A stretch of 5,554 nucleotides of DNA from Sneathiella sp. (lineage in GTDB: Bacteria; Pseudomonadota; Alphaproteobacteria; Sneathiellales; Sneathiellaceae): the NCBI GenBank assembly GCA_002732675.1, contig NVRR01000023.1:1-5554 (forward strand), written 5' to 3'. A program made the translations under genes and the position numbers. Of this stretch, positions 1 through 5,554 are shown piece by piece. A model generated the notes under the pieces. It made no database searches and was not told where the DNA came from. It was given only the letters and a program-made list of their open reading frames with translations. How positions within the stretch are numbered: the first letter of the stretch is position 1; the number at the start of each line of letters is the position of its first letter.

Positions 1-1
1 C

Positions 2-2140
2 GGTAAATTGCAGGCAAAAGCCGCGATCCGCGATGTCGGGCGGGTATTACAGATGCCCTATGGTCAGGTCGATCGTATCAGTAAGATGATCCCGGCCAAC
101 CCCGCCAATCCGGTGACCTTGCAAGAAGCCCTTGATACGGAGCCGCGGCTTCGCGAGGAACGTGCCAACGACCCGGACGTCGCCCGTCTCATTGAAACCG
201 CCCTGAAGCTGGAGGGGCTCTATCGTCACGCATCGACCCATGCCGCCGGCGTGGTCATCGGCGATCGGGCGCTTGATGAGCTGGTGCCGCTTTATCGTGA
301 TCCGCGCTCCGATATGCCAGTGACGCAGTTCTCCATGAAATATGCGGAAGCCGCCGGGCTGGTAAAGTTCGACTTTCTGGGTCTTAAAACTCTGACGGTG
401 CTCGACCGGGCCAAGGATCTGCTTGCAAAGCGTGGCATTAAGATAGATTACGCCAAAGTGCCGCTCGATGATCCCGCCGTGTTTGATCTGCTGTCAACGG
501 GAAATACGATTGGCGTGTTCCAGCTTGAAAGCTCGGGCATGCGCGACATGCTGCGGAAAATGCGCCCTGATGCGTTTGAGGATATTATCGCTATCGTCGC
601 CCTGTATCGTCCGGGTCCGATGGAGAATATCCCGACCTATATCCGTCGCAAACACGGCGAGGAAGCACCGGACTATCTGCATCCGAAACTGACCTCGGTG
701 CTCAAAGAGACCTACGGGGTTATTATTTATCAGGAGCAGGTGATGGAAATCGCCCGAACGCTCGCAGGATACAGTCTTGGCGATGCTGACTTGCTGCGCC
801 GGGCTATGGGCAAGAAAATTCAGGCTGAGATGGACCAGCAGCGCGCGATTTTCGCCAAGGGTGCCAAGGAAAACGGGATTACCCAGAAGGATGCCAGCCA
901 TATCTTTGATTTGGTGGCGAAATTCGCCAATTATGGTTTCAATAAATCTCATGCGGCAGCGTATGCGCTTGTCTCCTACCATACGGCTTATCTGAAGGCG
1001 AACTATCCGGTTGAGTTTATGGCAGCCTCTATGAGTCTTGACCTTAATAACACGGACAAGCTCAATATCTTTCGCCAAGACCTGGAGCGGATGAAAATTC
1101 CGGTGCATCCGCCCTGCCTCAACCATTCGGAGGTGGAATTTTCGGTGGAATTTGAAGGCGACAAAGGTGCTGTGCGCTATGCCTTGGCGGCGGTTAAAAA
1201 TGTCGGGCGGGAGGCAATGGCGGGGATGGTTGCCGAGCGAACAGAAAACGGACCCTATAAAGACCTGTTTGATTTTGCTCATCGGTTAAATCCGCGGCAT
1301 ATGAACAAGCGGCAAGCGGAAAACCTGGCGCGGGCAGGTGGCTTCGATACTCTCCATGGGGATCGTGCACAGGTTTTTGCGGCGATCGAGATGCTGCTTA
1401 AACAAGCGCAACAATCGGAGGAAGAACGGGGATCAGGGCAGGTGAACCTGTTTGGCGGTGCGGCGGAAGTGGCCGTGGCCAAGCCAACATTACCAACTGT
1501 TGCCCGCTGGTCGGCCACGGAAAAGCTAAAGCAGGAATTTGATGCCGTTGGTTTTTATCTCTCCGGCCATCCGCTGGATGCCTGGGCGAAGACCCTGGAT
1601 AAGGCCGGGGTGCGATCATCGGTGAGCTATCTGGCGGGGCTTGGGGCCGCCGAAAGTGCCGCGACGTTGGCGGGGACTTTGATGGCCAAGCGAGAACTTC
1701 GCACCCGCAAAGGGAAACCGCTGGCCTTTGTTCAGCTATCCGACTCCTCCGGTGCGTTTGAAGTGACGATGTTCTCCGAAACTCTGGATCGCTATCGGGA
1801 TATTCTGGTGGTCGGTCAGTCATTGGTGCTGAAAGTGACAGGTAATCTAGATAATGAGCAGCCGCGTCTTACTGTGCAAAGCTTGCAAAGGCTAGAAGCT
1901 TTGGCCGCCAATATTACCGACGGTGTTCGCATTTTCGTCGATGACGACAAACCGCTCAAGGAGGTCGCTTCTATCTTGAAAGCAGGCGGGCGCGGGCGCG
2001 GACGGGTGGCACTTGTCCTTAATATGGAGCGTGATGCCCGGGAAGTGGAAATCGACCTTTCCAGCTCCTGCAATATCTCCCCGGAAGTCCGTGACGCCCT
2101 TAAATCAGTGTCCGGCGTCGTTGATGTTCATGATATTTAG
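2..2140 (+). CDS. dnaE: DNA polymerase III subunit alpha, C-terminal 712 residues (5' end cut by window)
   Basis: This is the catalytic subunit of the replicative DNA polymerase III, a C-family polymerase that copies the chromosome on the sliding clamp. The frame is open from the left edge and begins GKLQAKAAIRDVGRVLQMPYG, which is internal DnaE sequence, so the TTG at 8 is not a start. By alignment from memory with E. coli DnaE, about 430 residues are missing, including the PHP domain and the first two catalytic aspartates. The third catalytic aspartate is present in KFDFLGL (codon 371-373). Next come the fingers, with FQLESSGM, ALYRPGP, IIYQEQVM, LLRRAMGKK and YGFNKSHAAAYALVSY, then helix-hairpin-helix sequence near NKRQAENLARAGGFD. 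A probable clamp-binding pentapeptide QVNLF lies at 1439-1453. An OB-fold (TLAGTLMAKRELRTRKGKPLAF, roughly 1664-1900) and a tau-binding-type C-terminal domain end at TAG. No intein or frameshift is seen. The family assignment is certain. Confidence 0.97.
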   Translation, partial: GKLQAKAAIRDVGRVLQMPYGQVDRISKMIPANPANPVTLQEALDTEPRLREERANDPDVARLIETALKLEGLYRHASTHAAGVVIGDRALDELVPLYRDPRSDMPVTQFSMKYAEAAGLVKFDFLGLKTLTVLDRAKDLLAKRGIKIDYAKVPLDDPAVFDLLSTGNTIGVFQLESSGMRDMLRKMRPDAFEDIIAIVALYRPGPMENIPTYIRRKHGEEAPDYLHPKLTSVLKETYGVIIYQEQVMEIARTLAGYSLGDADLLRRAMGKKIQAEMDQQRAIFAKGAKENGITQKDASHIFDLVAKFANYGFNKSHAAAYALVSYHTAYLKANYPVEFMAASMSLDLNNTDKLNIFRQDLERMKIPVHPPCLNHSEVEFSVEFEGDKGAVRYALAAVKNVGREAMAGMVAERTENGPYKDLFDFAHRLNPRHMNKRQAENLARAGGFDTLHGDRAQVFAAIEMLLKQAQQSEEERGSGQVNLFGGAAEVAVAKPTLPTVARWSATEKLKQEFDAVGFYLSGHPLDAWAKTLDKAGVRSSVSYLAGLGAAESAATLAGTLMAKRELRTRKGKPLAFVQLSDSSGAFEVTMFSETLDRYRDILVVGQSLVLKVTGNLDNEQPRLTVQSLQRLEALAANITDGVRIFVDDDKPLKEVASILKAGGRGRGRVALVLNMERDAREVEIDLSSSCNISPEVRDALKSVSGVVDVHDI

Positions 2141-2166
2141 CCGCAGGGCCTGAAAATAGTCCATTT

Positions 2167-2175
2167 TGGCATAAT
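2167..2175 (+). promoter_or_regulatory. candidate extended -10 promoter for rpsB-tsf
   Basis: TGGCATAAT fits an extended -10 element (TG, one base, then CATAAT, 5 of 6 to TATAAT). No good -35 box lies at the normal distance, which is tolerable for extended -10 promoters. Transcription would start near 2182, giving a leader of about 150 nt, similar in scale to the long rpsB leader of E. coli. A weaker alternative is TTGCAT (2181-2186), 17 bases, then TAATCA (2204-2209). This is inference from motif matching only; alphaproteobacterial promoters vary in sequence. Confidence 0.35.
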
Positions 2176-2237
2176 TCTGCTTGCATTCACTCATTTAGAG
2201 GCGTAATCACCGTCCAGTTAAATTCGCACGCGGGTTC

Positions 2238-2318
2238 GGGCTTTATTGTGTTGATAAATCCCATCCGGTGTTCAGGCCATTTGGCTTTTGGACCACAGCC
2301 CGCGGAGGCTCAACCGGA
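2238..2318 (+). promoter_or_regulatory. structured 5' leader of rpsB, possible S2 autoregulatory RNA
   Basis: Three local hairpins and one closing helix can be drawn by hand. Hairpin 1: GGG-C-TTTAT (2238-2246) pairs with ATAAA-T-CCC (2254-2262), with one C/T mismatch, an inner T-G wobble pair (2247-2253) and a 5-base loop. A closing helix TCCGGT (2264-2269) pairs with ACCGGA (2313-2318). Inside it lie AGGCC/GGCTT (2274-2278 with 2283-2287, one G-T wobble, loop ATTT) and AGCC/GGCT (2297-2300 with 2307-2310). This gives a three-way junction ending two bases before the Shine-Dalgarno. In enterobacteria S2 represses its own operon through the rpsB leader; that this RNA does so is inference, and short helices of this kind can occur by chance. 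Confidence 0.35.
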
Positions 2319-2319
2319 A

Positions 2320-2325
2320 AAGGAG
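2320..2325 (+). promoter_or_regulatory. ribosome binding site of rpsB
   Basis: AAGGAG sits 8 bases before ATG 2334. It settles the rpsB start: an in-frame GTG at 2268 would add 22 residues unlike any S2 N-terminus and has no such site at a comparable distance. Confidence 0.85.
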
Positions 2326-2333
2326 AATGCAGA

Positions 2334-3218
2334 ATGGCTCTGCCAACTTTTACTATGCGTCAGCTTCTTGAAGCTGGTGTTCACTTTGGTCACCAATCCC
2401 GCCGCTGGAACCCAAAAATGGGTCCCTATATCTTCGGCACTCGTAACAAAATCCATATTCTTGATCTGCAGCAGACAGTTCCGATGCTGTATCAGGCCCT
2501 GAAAGTGGTCCGTGATACGGTTGCCGGCGGCGGTCGTGTGCTTTTCGTTGGCACCAAGCGTCAGGCTTCTGACATAATCGCCGAAAGCGCCAAGCAATGC
2601 GCGCAGTTCTATGTCAACCATCGCTGGCTTGGTGGTATGCTGACCAACTGGCAGACAATTTCTAAATCCATCAAGCGCCTTCGTAAAGTTGAAGAGCTGC
2701 TGGGTGAAGGCGGTGGCGGCCTGACCAAGAAGGAAATCCTGAAACTGACGCGGGAGCGGGATAAACTTGAACGCGCCCTTGGCGGTATCAAGGAGATGGG
2801 CGGCCTTCCTAATGTTATTGTCGTGATCGACACCAACAAGGAAGAACTTGCCATTCAGGAAGCCAACAAGCTCGGCATTCCGGTTGTCGCGATTGTCGAT
2901 AGTAACTCTGACCCCGACGGTATCACCTATCCGATCCCGGGGAATGATGATGCGCTCCGTGCGATCAATTTATATTGTGACCTGTTCAAGCAGGCCGTGA
3001 TTGACGGTATTTCTGTTGAAATGGCTGATTCTGGCGAAGACCTTGGTGCAGCGGAGACGCCGATCATGGAAGAGGAACTGCCAACAGAGGCAGCCCCGGT
3101 TGAAGCGCCTGCTGCTGAAGCACCGGCTGAGAAAAAGGCAGCTGAAGATGTTGCCGCACCAGCCGAAGAAGTGGTCGTTAAAGAAGCTGCGGTTGAAGAG
3201 AGCACCAAAGCTTCCTAA
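2334..3218 (+). CDS. rpsB: 30S ribosomal protein S2
   Basis: S2 is a late-assembling protein on the solvent side of the small ribosomal subunit, near S1 and the mRNA exit path, and is needed for S1 binding. The product has 294 residues and starts with the classic [20 protein letters not shown]. Other family blocks are WNPKM.PYIFG (25-35), HILDLQQT (41-48), [12 protein letters not shown] (67-78), [11 protein letters not shown] (96-106), the coiled-coil hairpin [23 protein letters not shown] (130-152) and [37 protein letters not shown] (159-195). The globular S2 fold ends near residue 230. About 64 further residues are rich in Ala, Glu and Pro, making the protein longer than the 241-residue E. 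coli S2; such acidic tails occur in alphaproteobacterial S2. It is first in a unit with tsf, 73 bases downstream. Confidence 0.98.
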   Translation: MALPTFTMRQLLEAGVHFGHQSRRWNPKMGPYIFGTRNKIHILDLQQTVPMLYQALKVVRDTVAGGGRVLFVGTKRQASDIIAESAKQCAQFYVNHRWLGGMLTNWQTISKSIKRLRKVEELLGEGGGGLTKKEILKLTRERDKLERALGGIKEMGGLPNVIVVIDTNKEELAIQEANKLGIPVVAIVDSNSDPDGITYPIPGNDDALRAINLYCDLFKQAVIDGISVEMADSGEDLGAAETPIMEEELPTEAAPVEAPAAEAPAEKKAAEDVAAPAEEVVVKEAAVEESTKAS

Positions 3219-3230
3219 GTATCGATATTC

Positions 3231-3256
3231 TCATACGCCTGTCACCGGGCGTATGA
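3231..3256 (+). other. hairpin in the rpsB-tsf spacer
   Basis: TCATACGCC (3231-3239) pairs perfectly with GGCGTATGA (3248-3256), 9 bp, with a possible inner T-G pair and a loop of 6 to 8 bases. The bases that follow (ATTCCCTTTCAC) do not form a T-run, so it is not a typical intrinsic terminator. It begins 12 bases after the rpsB stop and ends 24 bases before the tsf Shine-Dalgarno. Plausible roles are protection of the rpsB 3' end, an RNA processing site, or partial attenuation that adjusts S2 relative to EF-Ts. The role is inference; the inverted repeat itself is directly visible. Confidence 0.7.
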
Positions 3257-3291
3257 ATTCCCTTTCACAATTAAGATAGTGAGGAAGAGTT

Positions 3292-4215
3292 ATGGCTGCA
3301 ATTACAGCTGGGCTGGTAAAAGAACTTCGCATCAAATCCGGCGCCGGAATGATGGATTGTAAAAAAGCATTGGTGGAAACTGATGGCAATATTGATGCGG
3401 CGATTGACTGGTTGCGGACCAAAGGATTGGCGATAGCGGCGAAAAAATCAGGTCGCGTGGCAGCGGAAGGCCTCGTTTCCGTTTCTGCGAGCGGCACTTC
3501 TGGCGCTGTTGTCGAAGTTAATTCAGAAACCGATTTTGTCGGTCGTAACGAAGACTTCCAGAATCTGGTCAGCTCGATTGCGGCGGTTGCGGTGGAGCAG
3601 GGCGGCGACATCGATGCTATCAAAGCAGCAACATTCCCGGGCAGTTCCGTAACAGTCGAAGAAAAACTGACCGCGACCATTTCCACCATTGGCGAGAACA
3701 TGAACTTGCGCCGGGCCGCAAACCTGTCCGTCGATAAGGGCGTCGTGGCTTCTTACGTTCACAATGCCGTGGCCGCTGGCCTTGGCAAAATCGGCATTCT
3801 AGTGGCGCTGAAAAGTGACGGCGATGCGGCGGCCCTTGCGGCCCTTGGCAAGCAGATTGCGATGCATATCGCGGCGACAAGCCCGCAGTCAATCAGTGTG
3901 GATGATCTGGATCCGACCGCTGTCGAGCGCGAACGCTCGGTGCTGTCTCAGCAGGCTCGCGAATCTGGTAAACCAGAAGAAATTATCGCCAAGATGGTCG
4001 AAGGCCGCCTCAGTAAATTTTACAAGGATGTTGTGCTTCTCGAACAGACATTCGTGGTTGATGGTGAGAATTCCGTCAAGCAAGCCATTGATCTGGTCGC
4101 GAAAGACATCGGCAGCCCCATTGAAGTGGTGGGCATGGTCCGCTATGCCGTTGGTGAAGGCATTGAAAAAGAAGAAACTGACTTTGCTGCGGAAGTTGCT
4201 GCTGCCGTTAGTTAA
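3292..4215 (+). CDS. tsf: translation elongation factor Ts
   Basis: EF-Ts is the cytoplasmic guanine nucleotide exchange factor that releases GDP from EF-Tu so that it can bind GTP and aminoacyl-tRNA again. The 307-residue product is full length for alphaproteobacteria and slightly longer than the E. coli protein. Residues 1-50 are the UBA-like N-terminal domain carrying family signature one ([16 protein letters not shown], 12-27). Signature two is [11 protein letters not shown] (75-85); its TDFV (80-83) holds the Asp-Phe pair that enters EF-Tu and disturbs the magnesium site. The rest is the dimerisation core, with HIAATSP (192-198), the helical segment [17 protein letters not shown] (227-243) and a C-terminal module ending [15 protein letters not shown]. 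The start ATG follows GAGGAA (3281-3286) by 5 bases. A terminator lies 22 bases after the stop. Confidence 0.98.
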   Translation: MAAITAGLVKELRIKSGAGMMDCKKALVETDGNIDAAIDWLRTKGLAIAAKKSGRVAAEGLVSVSASGTSGAVVEVNSETDFVGRNEDFQNLVSSIAAVAVEQGGDIDAIKAATFPGSSVTVEEKLTATISTIGENMNLRRAANLSVDKGVVASYVHNAVAAGLGKIGILVALKSDGDAAALAALGKQIAMHIAATSPQSISVDDLDPTAVERERSVLSQQARESGKPEEIIAKMVEGRLSKFYKDVVLLEQTFVVDGENSVKQAIDLVAKDIGSPIEVVGMVRYAVGEGIEKEETDFAAEVAAAVS

Positions 4216-4237
4216 GGTCTTCTAATGTGACGATATG

Positions 4238-4273
4238 ATATGGCGGCCCCGGACAGGAGGCCGCCATATTTTT
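4238..4273 (+). terminator. Rho-independent terminator after tsf
   Basis: ATATGGCGGCC (4238-4248) pairs perfectly with GGCCGCCATAT (4259-4269) to form an 11 bp, mostly GC stem with a 10-base loop, followed by a T-run at 4269-4273. Its position 22 bases after the tsf stop and its strong stem argue that it ends the rpsB-tsf transcript. Read-through to pyrH cannot be excluded. Confidence 0.93.
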
Positions 4274-4292
4274 ATGTGAATATTTGTGCCGC

Positions 4293-4320
4293 TTTTCAAA
4301 TCGAACTTTTTCTGTATGCT
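4293..4320 (+). promoter_or_regulatory. candidate promoter for pyrH-frr
   Basis: TTTTCA (4293-4298, 4 of 6 to TTGACA), a 16-base spacer and TATGCT (4315-4320, 4 of 6 to TATAAT) lie between the tsf terminator and pyrH. The start of transcription would fall near 4327, giving a leader of about 43 nt. A promoter is expected here because the terminator upstream would isolate pyrH. The exact boxes are a modest motif match. Confidence 0.4.
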
Positions 4321-4359
4321 GTCTTTTCGGTAGCTCCACGCCAACAGTATCTTATCCTT

Positions 4360-4366
4360 GGGGAAG
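4360..4366 (+). promoter_or_regulatory. ribosome binding site of pyrH
   Basis: GGGGAAG lies 3 bases before ATG 4370, with the GGGGA core 5 bases away. An in-frame TTG at 4358 overlaps this site and has no Shine-Dalgarno of its own, so ATG 4370 is the better start. Confidence 0.65.
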
Positions 4367-4369
4367 AAT

Positions 4370-5086
4370 ATGTCGAAAGTACCTCAGTATCGCCGGGTCC
4401 TCTTGAAATGCTCAGGTGAAGCCCTTTTGGGGAACCAGCAATACGGTATTGATGTTGAGACAGCCTCCCGAATTGCCAGAGACATCGGAGCTGCCCGTGC
4501 CATGGGGATCGAGGTTTGTGTCGTTGTTGGCGGCGGAAATATTTTCCGCGGCGTGTCCGGCACCGCGCAAGGCATGGACCGTTCCAACGCCGATTATATG
4601 GGCATGATGGCGACGGTTATAAACGCCCTCGCGCTGCAAAGCGTTATCGAGGCGCAAGGCATGGTGAGCCGGGTTTTATCCGCTATTCCCATGTCCACTG
4701 TATGTGAGCCCTATATCCGCCGCCGGGCCGAGCGACATTTGGAAAAAGGCCGCGTTGTCATTTTTGCCGCTGGAACCGGAAACCCCTTCTTTACCACCGA
4801 TACGGCAGCGGCGCTTCGGGCGGCTGAATTGAAATGCGATGCCTTGTTAAAGGGCACTAATGTCGATGGCGTTTATGACAAGGACCCCAATAAGTATCCA
4901 GACGCCAAGCGCTATGAAACCCTGACCCATCTGGAAGTGCTGGCAAAAGACCTTAAGGTCATGGATGCCGCAGCGATTTCCCTGGCCCGGGAAAACAATA
5001 TTCCGATTTTGGTGTTTTCCATTCAGGAGGAAGGGTCATTTGCGCGCGTCCTGAGAAAAGAAGGCCGTTTCACGGAAGTGGTTTAA
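4370..5086 (+). CDS. pyrH: UMP kinase (uridylate kinase)
   Basis: PyrH phosphorylates UMP to UDP with ATP, the step that feeds new pyrimidines into UTP and CTP. It is a cytoplasmic hexamer of the amino acid kinase fold, unrelated to the eukaryotic UMP/CMP kinases; in the family GTP activates and UTP inhibits. With the ATG start the product has 238 residues, close to the 241 of E. coli. Visible motifs are the phosphate-binding [11 protein letters not shown] (11-21), [11 protein letters not shown] (51-61), the UMP-site region [16 protein letters not shown] (75-90), the uridine- and phosphate-contacting [19 protein letters not shown] (133-151) and the nucleotide-site [15 protein letters not shown] (159-173). 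No key segment is missing. It follows the tsf terminator, so it probably starts a new transcript, and is followed by frr after 61 bases with no terminator in between. Confidence 0.98.
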   Translation: MSKVPQYRRVLLKCSGEALLGNQQYGIDVETASRIARDIGAARAMGIEVCVVVGGGNIFRGVSGTAQGMDRSNADYMGMMATVINALALQSVIEAQGMVSRVLSAIPMSTVCEPYIRRRAERHLEKGRVVIFAAGTGNPFFTTDTAAALRAAELKCDALLKGTNVDGVYDKDPNKYPDAKRYETLTHLEVLAKDLKVMDAAAISLARENNIPILVFSIQEEGSFARVLRKEGRFTEVV

Positions 5087-5147
5087 AGGGTATAACGGTA
5101 TTTACGAAATGACAGGCAGATAACTGTTTGTTTTGAGGGAGATTAAA

Positions 5148-5554
5148 ATGACGGCGCCAAATATGAAAGATCTTGAAAAACGCATGCAGGGTGCCCTCGA
5201 TGCGTTGAAACATGAATTTGGCGGACTTCGGACCGGGCGCGCCCATGTCAATCTACTTGATACGGTTGTTGTGGCAAGCTATGGCTCCAGCATGCCATTG
5301 ACGCAGGTCGGTACGGTAAGTGCGCCGGAGCCGCGGTCTCTGAGCATTCAAGTATGGGATAAAACCAACGTCAAAGCCGTCGAAAAAGCGATCCGCGAAG
5401 GAAATCTCGGACTTAATCCTATTGTTGACGGGACTGTTGTGCGGGTGCCCATCCCGGAGCTGACGGAAGAGCGGCGGGCGGACCTTGCAAAGGTCGCCGG
5501 TACCTATTCTGAAAATGCCAAAATAGCTATTCGCAACGTTCGTCGACACGGCAT
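5148..5554 (+). CDS. frr: ribosome recycling factor, N-terminal 135 residues (3' end cut by window)
   Basis: RRF works with EF-G after termination to split the ribosome from mRNA and the last tRNA, freeing subunits for a new round. The reading frame begins [20 protein letters not shown] and runs open to the right edge, giving 135 complete codons of a family of about 185 residues, so roughly 50 residues lie outside. The first helix of domain I leads to [15 protein letters not shown], then the domain II beta region [32 protein letters not shown], the return segment [37 protein letters not shown], and the conserved IRNVRR helix, whose arginines correspond to the essential Arg region of E. coli RRF. 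ATG 5148 is chosen because GAGGGA (5135-5140) lies 7 bases before it; ATG 5163 has no such site. It is probably cotranscribed with pyrH. Confidence 0.96.
   Translation, partial: MTAPNMKDLEKRMQGALDALKHEFGGLRTGRAHVNLLDTVVVASYGSSMPLTQVGTVSAPEPRSLSIQVWDKTNVKAVEKAIREGNLGLNPIVDGTVVRVPIPELTEERRADLAKVAGTYSENAKIAIRNVRRHG

Noticed and set aside
494..1282. Open frame of 262 codons on the - strand, opposite dnaE
   Set aside because: It is the antisense shadow of a clearly conserved dnaE segment. Its translation shows no recognisable domain, and there is no sign of its own control region.
2..2140. Intein or split site in dnaE, a common intein host
   Set aside because: The conserved polymerase blocks in this part follow each other without an inserted segment or frame break.
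2148..2170. Possible terminator after dnaE (GCC, AAAAT/ATTTT, GGC)
   Set aside because: The stem is short, mostly AT and bulged, with no T-run after it. The end of dnaE transcription is not evident in this window.
2268..2333. Upstream GTG start for rpsB adding 22 residues
   Set aside because: The added residues do not resemble S2, the stretch overlaps the putative leader structure, and ATG 2334 has a good AAGGAG and the exact family N-terminus.
4358..4369. TTG start for pyrH adding four residues (MGKN)
   Set aside because: This TTG overlaps the likely Shine-Dalgarno of ATG 4370 and has none itself.
5087..5147. Separate promoter or terminator between pyrH and frr
   Set aside because: No stable inverted repeat with a T-run and no convincing -35/-10 pair is seen in these 61 bases; only the frr Shine-Dalgarno is clear.
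5253..5549. Open frame of 98 codons on the - strand at the right edge
   Set aside because: It lies opposite the frr coding sequence, whose translation matches RRF throughout; the antisense product shows nothing recognisable.

Overview
The window is a block of core housekeeping genes, all on the + strand, from a bacterium that looks like an alphaproteobacterium. Its layout is: 3' part of dnaE (DNA polymerase III alpha), rpsB (ribosomal protein S2), tsf (elongation factor Ts), pyrH (UMP kinase) and the 5' part of frr (ribosome recycling factor). The alphaproteobacterial assignment is an inference from the protein style: an S2 with a long Ala/Glu/Pro-rich C-terminal tail, an EF-Ts of 307 residues with a VNSETDFV motif, and a DnaE of alphaproteobacterial character. 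I cannot name the genus. Base composition looks moderately GC-rich and even across the window, with no sign of transferred DNA.

Region by region: bases 2-2140 are the last 712 codons of dnaE, cut by the left edge. Bases 2141-2333 are a 193-base gap holding a candidate rpsB promoter and a leader that can fold into several adjacent helices in front of the rpsB ribosome binding site. rpsB (2334-3218) and tsf (3292-4215) follow, separated by 73 bases containing a 9 bp perfect hairpin that lacks a T-run. A strong intrinsic terminator (4238-4273) closes the rpsB-tsf unit. A candidate promoter lies just beyond it, then pyrH (4370-5086) and, after 61 bases with no visible terminator, frr (from 5148), cut by the right edge.

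The rpsB-tsf-pyrH-frr series is a widely conserved bacterial cluster linking translation (S2, EF-Ts, RRF) with pyrimidine nucleotide supply (UMP kinase). Here the sequence suggests two transcription units, rpsB-tsf and pyrH-frr, split by the terminator. I see no mobile element, CRISPR array, tRNA, rRNA or novel gene system. The points most worth a second look are non-coding: the structured rpsB leader, which may mediate S2 autoregulation, and the rpsB-tsf spacer hairpin.
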